In this document: piece after piece, positions 18,950 through 27,808 of the stretch
Position numbering within the stretch: the first letter of the stretch is position 1
How the letters are laid out: each line of letters starts with the position of its first letter
Source: Phormidium tenue FACHB-1052
Lineage (GTDB): Bacteria > Cyanobacteriota > Cyanobacteriia > Phormidesmidales > Phormidesmidaceae
Assembly: GCF_014696675.1 (NCBI RefSeq)
Contig: NZ_JACJQN010000002.1
Coordinates: forward strand, 186,001 to 250,000
DNA length: 64,000 nt
Direction of reading: 5' to 3'
Notes under the pieces: generated by a model
The model's database searches: none
What the model saw: the letters and a program-made list of their open reading frames with translations, nothing else
What the model was told of the DNA's origin: nothing
Translations under genes and position numbers: made by a program

Positions 18950-19858
18950 ATGGCTGTTACCTACCCAAAAAAGTTTCTCAATACCCTGAGCGCCCGTGAT
19001 GTGATGAAGCAGGTGGTAAACGATGCAGAAATCCACTACATCACGCTGAATCGATACCGCTACAACGAGCAGCGCAGCTGTAAAGATCTAACCGATCTCA
19101 TCGAAACTCTCAACGGCAAGCCTGCCGACTTGGTCAAAGACCTCTCCCACCATGTGTCAGATGAATCTCGCCATGCGGTGTGGCTGACCGATCTGCTGGT
19201 AGATTTGGGGGCAGATATTAGCACCCCACCAGGTCTCTCTTATATTGACGAATTTGAGCGTCTCCTCGACCAGGAAAACTTCAAAACCGCCAATGATTTA
19301 GAGGGTGGCGTCATCGCAGCGCTTGTGTCTATCAACGTGACCGAGAAACGCGGTTGCGAATATTTTGCCGCTCACATTCACGCGCTTAAATCGGCTCCCC
19401 AAACCCCTGAAAACGTCAAAATTCGCGAAACTCTGGAGCGCATTTTGCCTGAGGAAGCTGGGCACGTCCGTTGGGGTACGCGGCGGCTAGCCGAGATCGC
19501 CCGCAAGAGCCCTGCTCACCGAGAAAAAGTTGAGTCAGCCAAGCGCAAATATACGGCTATTGAGCAAACGGCCTTTGAATCGGGCATGGATATCACTCTC
19601 GGAGCCGAATTCCGACGAGTCAGTAACCTGTTGGATATTGCCAACACCCTTCCCCTGTGGGAACGGCCTGGGTATCTAATGGAGCGTCTACCTGCCACGC
19701 TGCTGGCCCCCGAAGTTCAAAAGACTCGCCTCACCGCAGCTCAAAAAGCGTGGCAGCGAGACCCAGAGGCGTTTATGAAAACCTTTGTACCCATGTTCTT
19801 AGAGGGTATTAAAAAGCAGCCGATCGCCGCTTCTAAGCCCGCAGGTGTTGAGCCCTAA
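18950..19858 (+). CDS. Ferritin-like diiron protein
   Basis: The 302-residue protein has the arrangement of a four-helix carboxylate-bridged diiron protein: E27 in DAEIHY, E72xxH75 in SDESRH, E132 in VTEKRGCEYF, and E169xxH172 in PEEAGHVRWG. These are the expected six ligands. The ferritin-like domain covers about 15-185; the remaining 115 residues are helical and of unknown role. The closest functional analogy is the MiaE/tRNA-hydroxylase-like or rubrerythrin-related families, but the substrate is unknown. It is a single gene with its own spacer from hisS and converges on the methyltransferase gene. Confidence 0.75.
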   Translation: MAVTYPKKFLNTLSARDVMKQVVNDAEIHYITLNRYRYNEQRSCKDLTDLIETLNGKPADLVKDLSHHVSDESRHAVWLTDLLVDLGADISTPPGLSYIDEFERLLDQENFKTANDLEGGVIAALVSINVTEKRGCEYFAAHIHALKSAPQTPENVKIRETLERILPEEAGHVRWGTRRLAEIARKSPAHREKVESAKRKYTAIEQTAFESGMDITLGAEFRRVSNLLDIANTLPLWERPGYLMERLPATLLAPEVQKTRLTAAQKAWQRDPEAFMKTFVPMFLEGIKKQPIAASKPAGVEP

Positions 19859-19927
19859 AAAGCCTGGGACACGTTTACTAAGGGTCTAGTCGATCCAACT
19901 TTGTCTTGAATAGCCCGAAAATGGCGA

Positions 19928-19956
19928 GGCGAGTGCCCAAAACTAGGGCACTCGCC
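19928..19956 (-). terminator. Hairpin overlapping the methyltransferase stop
   Basis: GGCGAGTGCCC (19928-19938) and GGGCACTCGCC (19946-19956) make a perfect 11-bp stem with a 7-nt loop. It contains the stop codon of the methyltransferase gene. Read on the minus strand, ATTTT follows shortly, which fits termination of pyrE-methyltransferase. Confidence 0.55.
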
Positions 19957-20419
19957 ACAGATAGAGCACCGAATCTTCCTCGGACGGCTCCAGGCGCAAG
20001 GTAAGGTGGGGCAGCCAGTCGCCCATGTCGAACATGTGGGTGATGATGCGGCTACCAGGTTGCAACTGGGTCTGGAGCCGAGGCCGCAGGCGCAGGTTGA
20101 GGTGAGGCAGTAGATAGATGAAGACCACGGTGGCGTTGCGGAGATCGGTTTCAAACAGGTTTTTCTGCTGGAAGGTGAGGCGATCGCCTACTCCCTCTTG
20201 CTCAGCCCTGGCCTGAGCCTGGCGCAGCAAGGCCGCATCCACATCGACCCCAACACCTCGAACGCCATAGTCTAGAGCCGCCCGAATGAGCAGCCGCCCA
20301 TCGCCACAGCCCAAATCGTAAACCACATCGCTGGAGCTGAGATCGGCCAGCTTGAGCATGGCCACTATGGCATCGGCGGGAGTTGGTATAAAGCCAATGT
20401 CGGGGCGGGACGCTGTCAT
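19943..20419 (-). CDS. Class I SAM-dependent methyltransferase
   Basis: A 158-residue Rossmann-fold protein. Motif I is VVYDLGCGDGRLLIRAAL (about 34-51), followed by the acidic strand end GVGVDVDAALLRQA and the motif-IV region ATVVFIYLLPHLN. The segment PTPADAIVAMLKLADL at the N-terminus is seen in small cyanobacterial methyltransferases. The substrate is unknown. Its ATG overlaps the pyrE stop codon by one base (TAATG), so translation is coupled to pyrE. Confidence 0.8.
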   Translation of the reverse strand: MTASRPDIGFIPTPADAIVAMLKLADLSSSDVVYDLGCGDGRLLIRAALDYGVRGVGVDVDAALLRQAQARAEQEGVGDRLTFQQKNLFETDLRNATVVFIYLLPHLNLRLRPRLQTQLQPGSRIITHMFDMGDWLPHLTLRLEPSEEDSVLYLWRVP

Positions 20420-21036
20420 TAGGCAGGGTTAAGGGTGGCCCAGTGGGCCTGAATATCCTGGATAGTGAATAGCGCCTTGAAGGGTAGATTATGGCTCTGA
20501 TAAAGTTCGGCACCACCCTGCTGGCGATCAACTAGGGCAAGAATTTGGTTAACTTGATACCCAGCGGCTTGAAGGCGATCGACGGCTTTAAGGGCTGATT
20601 GTCCCGTGGTAACAACGTCTTCAAGCACGGTAACCGGGCTGCCTGAGGATAGCTCAAGTCCCTCAATGTAGGCGCGGGTGCCGTGGCCCTTGGCCTCTTT
20701 GCGAATGATCAGTGGGAAGAGGGTGCGTTCGCTATAGACGCCCACCAGACTCACTGCGGTAACTAGGGGGTCGGCACCTAGGGTAAGTCCGGCCACCGCT
20801 ACGGTTTCTGGCGGTACGAGGTCTAGCAGCAGACGACCAACCATCAGTGCCCCTTGGGGGTGCAGCGTCACCAGCTTGCCGTTGATGTAATAGGTGCTGC
20901 GCTGGCCCGAGCTGAGCACGAAGTCACCCTCTTGGTAAGCACCGCGGCAAAACAGGTCGAGCAGGGGCGATCGCAGCTCATCGGTCTCAAGGCTAAGGAG
21001 GGTGGCGACGGGCATATCAATCAAAAGCTGATCCAT
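20419..21036 (-). CDS. pyrE: Orotate phosphoribosyltransferase
   Basis: Forms OMP from orotate and PRPP in pyrimidine synthesis. The product has 205 residues. The PRPP-binding motif is VTVLEDVVTTGQSALKAV (about 135-152), with LED in place of the commoner VDD. Other marks are the N-terminal GDFVLSSGQRSTYYINGK and the flexible-loop RKEAKGHGTRAYIEG. First gene of a two-gene unit with the methyltransferase. Confidence 0.95.
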   Translation of the reverse strand: MDQLLIDMPVATLLSLETDELRSPLLDLFCRGAYQEGDFVLSSGQRSTYYINGKLVTLHPQGALMVGRLLLDLVPPETVAVAGLTLGADPLVTAVSLVGVYSERTLFPLIIRKEAKGHGTRAYIEGLELSSGSPVTVLEDVVTTGQSALKAVDRLQAAGYQVNQILALVDRQQGGAELYQSHNLPFKALFTIQDIQAHWATLNPA

Positions 21037-21220
21037 GGGTGAGTAATTCCTTTAAAAATGCTCCGGTTTTTTGCGATCGCGCTATAAAGGACATGCACTG
21101 GGTGATCGGTGCGGCTGAGTTTCGCATGATCGGAGGGCCTTGGGGCTCTAGATAGTGCGAGGCTTGGGGTTTGAGCACCACCAGAATCGCACCAATCCAA
21201 CGAGTTGAGGAGGCTTGGCC

Positions 21221-21616
21221 ATGGGCATTCAATTAAATCATATTTCTGGGCTGACGCTGGCGCTGCTAGCTGCCGCCGTTGTTGTGGCTCCGGCAGGGCA
21301 GACCCAAGAAACCCCCCAAACCATTCCCGAGGCGATGGACGAGCTGACTACCACCTATTCTGGGGATCACTTCAGAAATCGGGGCCTCGTCCGTCAGGCT
21401 AAGCGGATGTTTGGCCTTGACTTTCCCGATCGATCCCTCGATTGGGATGCTAATGCCACGGCGGCAGCAGTGAGAGACATTATGCTGCTGCAAAATACCG
21501 CTGATCCCACTATTCGGGTGCCCGACCTAGCGAGCCCTTATACCACGACGCTGCTCACCCAACCCAGCAGCAGCGTACCCTACGTTGGCTCTGAGTTTAT
21601 TTTTGAGGATTTTTAA
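21221..21616 (+). CDS. Hypothetical secreted protein
   Basis: No family recognised. The 131-residue product starts at the ATG at 21221, 8 bp after GAGGAGG; the in-frame TTG at 21215 is too close to that site. An N-terminal signal peptide (GLTLALLAAAVVVAPAGQTQ) is followed by a mainly helical region with basic residues (FRNRGLVRQAKRMFGLDFPD) and an acidic C-terminus. It is probably periplasmic or lumenal. It lies between divergent pyrE and the tRNA gene and seems monocistronic. Confidence 0.6.
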   Translation: MGIQLNHISGLTLALLAAAVVVAPAGQTQETPQTIPEAMDELTTTYSGDHFRNRGLVRQAKRMFGLDFPDRSLDWDANATAAAVRDIMLLQNTADPTIRVPDLASPYTTTLLTQPSSSVPYVGSEFIFEDF

Positions 21617-21694
21617 TCGCTGAGCAAGCGCTTCCCGACCAGGCAGGTTCAGCGTCCAACCGCCCCAGAAGGGTGCTCTGATAACGAGTGCTAG

Positions 21695-21767
21695 TCCAGG
21701 GTGCAGGAGTTGAACCTGCCTAACGCGAATTATGAGTTCGCTGCCTACTCCGCTCGGCCAACCCTGG
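21695..21767 (-). tRNA. tRNA with anticodon CAU (Ile2 or Met)
   Basis: On the minus strand a full 73-nt cloverleaf folds: acceptor CCAGGGT/ACCCTGG, anticodon stem GCGAA/TTCGC with loop CTCATAA, variable region GTTAG, T-arm GCAGG-TTCAACT-CCTGC, discriminator A. The anticodon is CAT. C1-G72 is paired, which argues against the initiator tRNA. The loop and D-arm resemble plastid tRNA-Ile(CAU), whose C34 is changed to lysidine, but elongator tRNA-Met cannot be excluded by eye. CCA is not encoded. Confidence 0.9.
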
Positions 21768-21939
21768 TATTTATGGTTTAACCCTGTGGTAAAACATGTT
21801 CTATTGTAGGGCTTGAGTCGAAAATCAGATCTTAAAATTTTGTCTGGGGCTCAAACCTTATAATTGAGGTGCGTCTGAGTCTAGTTCAGACTGAGCTGTA
21901 TAAAGTATTTTTGTTCTAAGGTTTTACCCTGCCTCTGCC

Positions 21940-22191
21940 ATGAACCCTGCCGTAGCGTTTACGTTGATCCTGCTCTCGCTGATGCTTGGCTCTGGGGTAG
22001 TGAGTGCGTCTTGGGGCTTTACCCTGGGTCGGCAGGCGCTGACTGGTGTGCGTCAGCCAGAAACTCGACCGACTAGCGGGTCTCCTGTAGCCCGCGAGGC
22101 GGGTGCCGCAAGCCACGGAAATGTGGTCTTAATCAACGAGGCTGAGGTTTTGGAGCAGGTAAAGGCTCGCGTTAATGGCGGTGGCCAGTAG
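21940..22191 (+). CDS. Small membrane-anchored hypothetical protein
   Basis: The 83-residue protein has an N-terminal hydrophobic segment (AFTLILLSLMLGSGVVSASW, about 6-25) followed by GFTLGRQALTGVRQPETRP and a helical C-terminus ending in VNGGGQ. No family with a known role was recognised. The following CNNM/CBS gene starts 17 bp after its stop codon on the same strand, so the two may be cotranscribed. The ATG at 21940 gives the complete hydrophobic segment. Confidence 0.65.
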   Translation: MNPAVAFTLILLSLMLGSGVVSASWGFTLGRQALTGVRQPETRPTSGSPVAREAGAASHGNVVLINEAEVLEQVKARVNGGGQ

Positions 22192-22208
22192 CGTTTAGGC
22201 GCTGGAGC

Positions 22209-23654
22209 ATGGGCGTTTTACCTCATTTATCAACGGTCTTTATTCCTGAGCAGCTGCCTGCCGCTGCGATCGCGTCACGACTGCTAGCGGTGTTGCTGCT
22301 AATCAGCATCAACGCCTTTTTTGTGGCGGCAGAATTCTCAATGGTGTCAGTGCGGCGATCGCGCATCAGCCAACTGGTCTCCCAGGGGGATGTACAGGCA
22401 AAGACAGTGCAGCAGCTCCAGCGCAGCCTCAATCGCCTGCTTTCGACCACCCAGTTAGGCATTACCCTATCGAGTTTGGCTCTGGGATGGGTGGGCGAAA
22501 GCACGATGGCTGTCACCCTGGCCTTTTGGATTACTCAAACCCCCCTAAGTGCTGCCCAGAGCGAAGCCCTGGCCCACGCGCTAGCCATTCCGGTGGCTTT
22601 TTTTCTAGTAGCCTATCTGCAAATCGTGCTGGGAGAGCTTTGCCCTAAATCGGTGGCAATGCTCTATCCCGAGCAGCTAGCCCGGTTTCTAGGCCCTCCC
22701 AGCCTCACCATCGCCCGGTTGTTCAACCCCTTTATCTGGATCTTGAACCAGTCAACCCGACTGCTGCTGCGACTAGTCAACATTCAGTACAGCGATCAGG
22801 TGAGCTACAGCCGCCTCACCCCCGAAGAACTCCAGCTAATCATTCGCACCACCGCCGAAACCCCTGGCCTAGAGGCCGAAGAGCGTGTGATCCTCAACAA
22901 CGTATTTGAGTTTCGCGACGTCACCGCCGGAGAGATCATGGTGCCTCGTACCCAGATCAACGCCATTCCTCTGGCGGCGACCTTTGGTGAGCTGATTGAG
23001 GTAGTGGCTGACACCGAGCATTCTCGCTACCCGGTGATCGGTGATTCCCTCGACGACATCCAGGGCATGGTTGAACTGAAGCAGTTTTTGCAGCCTCTGG
23101 CCCACCAGCAGATCAACGCTGATACCCCCATTCGGCCCTGGGTCAAGCCCGCCCGCTTTGTGCCCGAGTACACGTCCCTGCATGAGTTGCTGGCCACGAT
23201 GCAGCGCACTGGCGAGGAGTTAGTTGTGGTGGTCGATGAATTTGGTGGCACCGCTGGTCTGCTCACCCTGCGTGATTTGACCACTGAAATTATTGGCGAA
23301 ATCCACGAGCCCGACAGTGATATTGAGCAGCCCGTGCAGCTGCTCGAAGACCAGTCGTACCGCGTTAAAGCCCACACCGATTTGGAGGAGGTCAACACGC
23401 TGCTCAACCTCACGCTGCCCTACTCGGATGACTACCAAACCTTGGGAGGATTTTTGATCTTTCAGATGCAAAAAATTCCCCACGCGGGCGATCGCCTAGT
23501 GTTTGCCGATCGCGAATGGGTGGTTTTATCAACTGATGGCCCCCGCCTCGGCGACATTCTGGTGCGATCGCTCGATTTGCCCCCTCCGTCTGGGCGCGGG
23601 CTTAATGCTTCGGCAGCGGCGGCCACCGACTCCGATGGCTTTCCCCTCAGCTAA
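22209..23654 (+). CDS. CNNM/CBS-domain transporter-like protein (HlyC/CorC family)
   Basis: A 481-residue integral membrane protein of the family including bacterial CorC-type magnesium or cation transporters, often annotated hemolysin. The N-terminal DUF21/CNNM domain (about 18-195) has helices with the motif FFVAAEFSMVSVRRSRI and GITLSSLALGWVGE. A CBS pair follows (about 220-340: VPRTQINAIPL, ELVVVVDEFGGTAGLLTLRDL), then a CorC_HlyC C-terminal domain (about 375-460). The start ATG lies 17 bp after the preceding small gene. Substrate unknown. Confidence 0.92.
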   Translation: MGVLPHLSTVFIPEQLPAAAIASRLLAVLLLISINAFFVAAEFSMVSVRRSRISQLVSQGDVQAKTVQQLQRSLNRLLSTTQLGITLSSLALGWVGESTMAVTLAFWITQTPLSAAQSEALAHALAIPVAFFLVAYLQIVLGELCPKSVAMLYPEQLARFLGPPSLTIARLFNPFIWILNQSTRLLLRLVNIQYSDQVSYSRLTPEELQLIIRTTAETPGLEAEERVILNNVFEFRDVTAGEIMVPRTQINAIPLAATFGELIEVVADTEHSRYPVIGDSLDDIQGMVELKQFLQPLAHQQINADTPIRPWVKPARFVPEYTSLHELLATMQRTGEELVVVVDEFGGTAGLLTLRDLTTEIIGEIHEPDSDIEQPVQLLEDQSYRVKAHTDLEEVNTLLNLTLPYSDDYQTLGGFLIFQMQKIPHAGDRLVFADREWVVLSTDGPRLGDILVRSLDLPPPSGRGLNASAAAATDSDGFPLS

Positions 23655-23937
23655 CCTCACCTAGACAGCTTAAGAACTGCCACAGCTCATTGAGCACCCC
23701 AACTTAGTCTCGGTAAGGTGAAATGGAACAGCGAGAAAACCAAGAAATGGTCTGCTAGACCGCGATCGCGCTATAAATCCGTGGTTCTCCATCAAAGAAT
23801 GTCGCTATTCTTTACAGTGTGAAGCATTGTGATAGTATCTGAGTAATTTTACCTGGCCGTCTCAGTTCTCCACTCGCTCTGACGTTCGCACCCTATCAAC
23901 TGTCGGCGTATCTTTGTCTCCTAGAGGAAGGACAGGC

Positions 23938-25014
23938 GTGCAAAAACCCATATTGTCATCTGCCTTAGACATGCACCTATCGCGAAATTTGCCCGATCCC
24001 ATCCGCGTTGGCGTTATTGGTGTAGGTAATATGGGCCAGCACCACACCCGCGTGCTGAGCCGCTTTAAAGATGTCGAACTGGTAGGTGTGTCTGATGTCA
24101 ACGTAGAGCGAGGCCTTGACACAGCTGGCAAATATAGAGTGCGGTTTTTTGAAGACTACCAAGAGCTGCTCAAGCACGTCGATGCCGTCTGCGTAGCGGT
24201 GCCTACCCGACTGCACCACACCGTAGGTATGGCCTGCTTGCAGGCCGGGGTTCACGTCTTAATCGAAAAGCCCATCGCCGCCAGCATTGCCGAGGCAGAG
24301 TCGCTAGTGAATGCCGCCGCCGCCGCCAACTGCATTTTGCAGGTGGGGCATATTGAGCGATTCAATCCTGCCTTCCAAGAGCTCCATAAGGTACTCAAAA
24401 CCGAAGAACTTCTGGCCCTAGAGGCCCGTCGTATGAGCCCTTACTCCCAGCGGGCCAACGACGTGTCGGTAGTGCTTGACCTCATGATCCACGACATCGA
24501 CCTGCTGCTGGAGTTGGCAGGCTCTACGGTTTCTACCCTAACCGCCAGCGGCAGTCGCGCCTCCAATTCGGGCTACCTCGACTACGTCACCGCTACCCTG
24601 GGCTTTAGCAATGGCATCGTGGCCACGCTGACCTCCAGCAAAGTCACCCACCGCAAAATTCGCAGCATTACGGCCCACTGCAAAAACTCCCTCACCGATG
24701 CCGATTTTCTCAACAACGAGATTTTGATTCACCGCCAGACCACCGCCGACTGCTCCACCGACTACGGCCAGGTGCTCTACCGCCAGGACGGCCTGATTGA
24801 AAAGGTCTACACCAGCAATATTGAACCCCTCCATGCCGAGCTGGAGCACTTTGTGAACTGCGTGCGCGGCGGCGAAAAGCCCTCAGTCGGTGGCGAGCAG
24901 GCCCTCAAGGCGCTGCGCCTAGCCAGCCTGATTGAGCAGATGGCCCTAGACGGCAAGCCCTGGCATCACTTCGACCCAACGGCCCTTGGCAAAGAGCTGA
25001 CAGTAGCTGTATAA
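23938..25014 (+). CDS. Gfo/Idh/MocA family oxidoreductase
   Basis: NAD(P)-dependent dehydrogenase-like protein of 358 residues. The Rossmann motif is GVIGVGNMGQHHTRVLSRF (about 20-38); the second strand ends LVGVSDVN. EKPIAAS carries the conserved lysine, and HDIDLLLELAG the catalytic-region histidine. The C-terminal beta-sheet domain covers about 140-330. I choose GTG at 23938, seven bases after GAGGAAGG; TTG at 23914 and ATG at 23968 are alternatives. The substrate is unknown; sugar or sugar-nucleotide dehydrogenases dominate the family. Confidence 0.9.
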   Translation: MQKPILSSALDMHLSRNLPDPIRVGVIGVGNMGQHHTRVLSRFKDVELVGVSDVNVERGLDTAGKYRVRFFEDYQELLKHVDAVCVAVPTRLHHTVGMACLQAGVHVLIEKPIAASIAEAESLVNAAAAANCILQVGHIERFNPAFQELHKVLKTEELLALEARRMSPYSQRANDVSVVLDLMIHDIDLLLELAGSTVSTLTASGSRASNSGYLDYVTATLGFSNGIVATLTSSKVTHRKIRSITAHCKNSLTDADFLNNEILIHRQTTADCSTDYGQVLYRQDGLIEKVYTSNIEPLHAELEHFVNCVRGGEKPSVGGEQALKALRLASLIEQMALDGKPWHHFDPTALGKELTVAV

Positions 25015-25031
25015 GTTCTATCGTGATTCAA

Positions 25032-25607
25032 CTAGGGCACCACTTTAATGGGAGTGCCCACTTTGACATGGCTATACAAGGTGTTGATGTCGGCTTCGAG
25101 CATACGCACGCAGCCGTGGGAGACGGCCTCGCCAATCAGGGTTTCCTGGTTCGTGCCGTGGATGCCGATGTGATACTGCCCCTCCACCAAGAAGCCAATC
25201 CACCGGGAACCGAGGGGATTGCTAGGCCCAGGGCCAATGGCTTCTTTGGTAATTGGGTGTTGCCACACCGGGTCGGTGCGCATGTCGCGGACGACAAATT
25301 CGCCCGCTGGGGTTTCCCAGTCGTCTTGGCCAATGGCTACCGAAAACTCGCCCTGTACTTCGTCGTTTTGATAGAGAATGAGCCGCCGCCGACTGAGGCT
25401 AATCACCACGCGAGTGTTAGCGGTCATCAGGGTGTCTGGAGCCTGGGTAATGACGGTAGCGAGCCGCACCAGGCGGGTGCGGGCAAAGGGTTCTTCGAAC
25501 CGCCATCGATCGCTGACCTGGTCTTGCCATGCTCCAGCGGCCAGCAGCCCCGCTGCACCGAAGCACAGCACCATGAGGCAGCGTTTCAGGGGAGAGGGCG
25601 CATCCAT
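25032..25607 (-). CDS. L,D-transpeptidase (YkuD)
   Basis: Periplasmic peptidoglycan cross-linking enzyme family. The 191-residue product has an N-terminal signal or anchor (LMVLCFGAAGLLAAGAWQ, about 11-28) and a YkuD domain (about 62-188). The catalytic motif is intact: HIGIHGTNQETLIGEAVSHGCVRM in pieces, with the histidine and cysteine of SHGCVRM. It converges on the oxidoreductase gene 17 bp away. The ATG at 25607 gives the full signal. Confidence 0.92.
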   Translation of the reverse strand: MDAPSPLKRCLMVLCFGAAGLLAAGAWQDQVSDRWRFEEPFARTRLVRLATVITQAPDTLMTANTRVVISLSRRRLILYQNDEVQGEFSVAIGQDDWETPAGEFVVRDMRTDPVWQHPITKEAIGPGPSNPLGSRWIGFLVEGQYHIGIHGTNQETLIGEAVSHGCVRMLEADINTLYSHVKVGTPIKVVP

Positions 25608-25737
25608 CGAGTTGGTGTAGTCTCCCAGTACTCTTCTTCAGCATAGCGCTATCCCTCGGGGGCAAAGCACAGTCCCAACAAGTGATGCTGAGGGTTGATA
25701 TGATGAAAGCGCAAACACAAGGTCGGGGTTTGAGACG

Positions 25738-26607
25738 GTGGCGGTAAAACCAGAGTGGCTACGGGTTAAAGCGCCCCAGTGGGAGCGGGTGGGCGAGGTC
25801 AAGGCAATCTTGCAAGACCTCGGTCTCAACACCGTCTGTGAAGAGGCCTCATGCCCCAACATTGGCGAGTGTTTTAAGGCGGGGACGGCCACGTTTTTGA
25901 TTATGGGGCCGGCCTGCACCCGCGCCTGCCCCTACTGCGACATAGATTTTGAGAAAAAGCCCCAGGCCCTTGACCCCACTGAGCCTCTGCGCCTGGCTGA
26001 GTCAGTGCGGCGCATGAAACTCAACCATGTGGTGATCACCTCGGTCAACCGCGACGATCTGGCTGACGGTGGAGCTAGCCAGTTTGTCGCCTGCATCGAG
26101 GCGATTAAGCAGACGACTCCAGACACCACTATTGAAGTGCTGATCCCCGATCTGTGCGGCAACTGGCAGGCGCTGGAGACGATCTTGGCCTCTCGACCCC
26201 ACGTGCTCAACCACAACACTGAGACGGTGCCTCGACTCTATCGGCGAGTGCGGCCCCAGGGGGACTATGGGCGATCGCTCGAACTGCTGCGCCGCAGCCG
26301 CGAATTAGCCCCCTGGGTCTACACCAAATCGGGGTTAATGGCGGGTCTGGGTGAAACCGACGCCGAGGTGCAGCAGGTGATGGATGACCTGCGGGCTGTA
26401 GACTGCGACATTTTGACCCTGGGGCAGTATCTCTCACCGGGGCCAAAGCACCTGCCCGTAGCGGAGTTTGTCACCCCGGCCCAGTTTGATGCCTGGCGAC
26501 AGGTGGGTGAGACCAAGGGGTTTTTGCAGGTGGTATCGTCGCCGCTGACGCGCAGCTCATACCACGCCGAAGATGTACAGCGGCTGATGGCTCAGAATCC
26601 CCGTTAG
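25738..26607 (+). CDS. lipA: Lipoyl synthase
   Basis: Radical-SAM enzyme inserting two sulfurs into octanoyl groups. The 289-residue product starts with GTG at 25738. It carries the auxiliary-cluster motif [13 protein letters not shown] (CX4CX5C), the radical SAM motif [10 protein letters not shown] (CX3CX2C), [16 protein letters not shown], and the C-terminal [11 protein letters not shown] with the serine ligand. All cluster ligands are present. It appears to be a single gene; no lipB is in view. Confidence 0.96.
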   Translation: MAVKPEWLRVKAPQWERVGEVKAILQDLGLNTVCEEASCPNIGECFKAGTATFLIMGPACTRACPYCDIDFEKKPQALDPTEPLRLAESVRRMKLNHVVITSVNRDDLADGGASQFVACIEAIKQTTPDTTIEVLIPDLCGNWQALETILASRPHVLNHNTETVPRLYRRVRPQGDYGRSLELLRRSRELAPWVYTKSGLMAGLGETDAEVQQVMDDLRAVDCDILTLGQYLSPGPKHLPVAEFVTPAQFDAWRQVGETKGFLQVVSSPLTRSSYHAEDVQRLMAQNPR

Positions 26608-26759
26608 AGCCTGCGATCGCTGCTGAGATTCTAAAATTGGCCTGTGGCATTAGACCTGGGCATCTTAGGTGAATCGAATGGAACCGCGAATTCTGCGCTG
26701 CCGTCAAAGGAATAGCAGGGTCGTCTATCGCCTTCAAGCATTCACCTCAGGAGATACCC

Positions 26760-27284
26760 ATGCACCGATGGAAACAGGTTTTAGGCACTAGCTCGACGAG
26801 CGTTGCCCTACTGGCGGCCCTAGGGGCAGGATTGCTGCCGGTGGCAATAGGGCCAGCGGCGATCGCCCAACGCCCGCCGGTCACAGTAGCCCAGGCCGAT
26901 GTGACGATCGCCCAAGAGATTTTGCGCCTGGTCAATGTCGAACGCCAGCGGGTTAATGCGCCGCCCCTGGTGCTTAACGACAAGCTCACCACCGCCGCCC
27001 AGCGCCACGCTCAAGATATGGCTACGAGCCGCCGCATGAGCCACACCGGGTCGGACGGCTCAACCATGCGATCGCGCATTGACGCCACCCAGTACAACTG
27101 GTCAACCATTGGCGAAAACGTCGCCATGGGGCAGCCCACCGCCGCTGCCGTCATGGCTGCGTGGATGAGTAGCCCTGGCCACCGCCAGAATATTCTCAAT
27201 CCTGCCTTTACGGAGCTAGGGGTGGGCTATGCCACGGGGGCAAATCGCCCCTACTGGGCCCAGGTGTTTGCCAGACCGCGCTAG
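26760..27284 (+). CDS. Secreted CAP/SCP-domain protein
   Basis: The 174-residue protein has a signal peptide (SVALLAALGAGLLPVAIGPA, cleavage near AIAQ) and a CAP domain (about 52-170). LRLVNVERQRVNAPPLVLND, AAQRHAQDMATSRRMSHTG, NWSTIGENVAMG and SPGHRQNILNPAFTELGVGYA match the bacterial CAP family, including the two histidines and two glutamates of its metal-site cavity. The biological role is unknown. An AGGAG lies just upstream of the ATG. Monocistronic by spacing. Confidence 0.9.
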   Translation: MHRWKQVLGTSSTSVALLAALGAGLLPVAIGPAAIAQRPPVTVAQADVTIAQEILRLVNVERQRVNAPPLVLNDKLTTAAQRHAQDMATSRRMSHTGSDGSTMRSRIDATQYNWSTIGENVAMGQPTAAAVMAAWMSSPGHRQNILNPAFTELGVGYATGANRPYWAQVFARPR

Positions 27285-27565
27285 ACCCACTCAAGGCATG
27301 TCTTTGAGGGTAGGTTAATGCCAACCTAGACCAGTGGCCGGGATGAGTGCCTATGCGCAATGGCATCATTATCACTGGAGTACTCATCCAGCCCTGGCCG
27401 CTTTCGAACAGGCTTTAACGGTATACCAGGCTACAATGTTGCGTCATGTGAACAAACGTTAAGGATGCGTATTAACTGCTTTGCTCCCTTTTATTGGGGT
27501 TGCACTATGTAGTTGGGTGGTAAGTAGATATCCTCATTGCCATCCAATTATTGGAGGGCAATTCC

Positions 27566-27808
27566 ATGACTACTACAGCATCTAGTTCGACCCTGACTCG
27601 GCATTACACCCTAGACGATATTCGCGATGAGGCTAAGCAGCTCGTGGACTGCGGCACCCTAGATCGCTGTCAGCCCATCTGTGCGCTGTGCGGCTACATT
27701 GCCGCCCGAGAGTGGCCGTTTATTGAGGCTGAATTGGAGAATCACGACTACGGTCTGCGCGATCGCATCGGCGATCTGATCCCCCACGAAACCTGGAGCA
27801 ATGACTAG
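27566..27808 (+). CDS. Small cysteine-containing hypothetical protein
   Basis: The 80-residue product starts at the ATG at 27566, six bases after GGAGGG. The N-terminal 15 residues are Ser/Thr-rich. The core has four cysteines in the spacing CGTLDRCQPICALCGYI (C-x5-C-x3-C-x2-C), which could bind a metal or form disulfides. The C-terminus is acidic and helical. It is followed by the convergent HxlR gene, with a 4-bp overlap of the two 3' ends. I know no function for it. Confidence 0.6.
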   Translation: MTTTASSSTLTRHYTLDDIRDEAKQLVDCGTLDRCQPICALCGYIAAREWPFIEAELENHDYGLRDRIGDLIPHETWSND

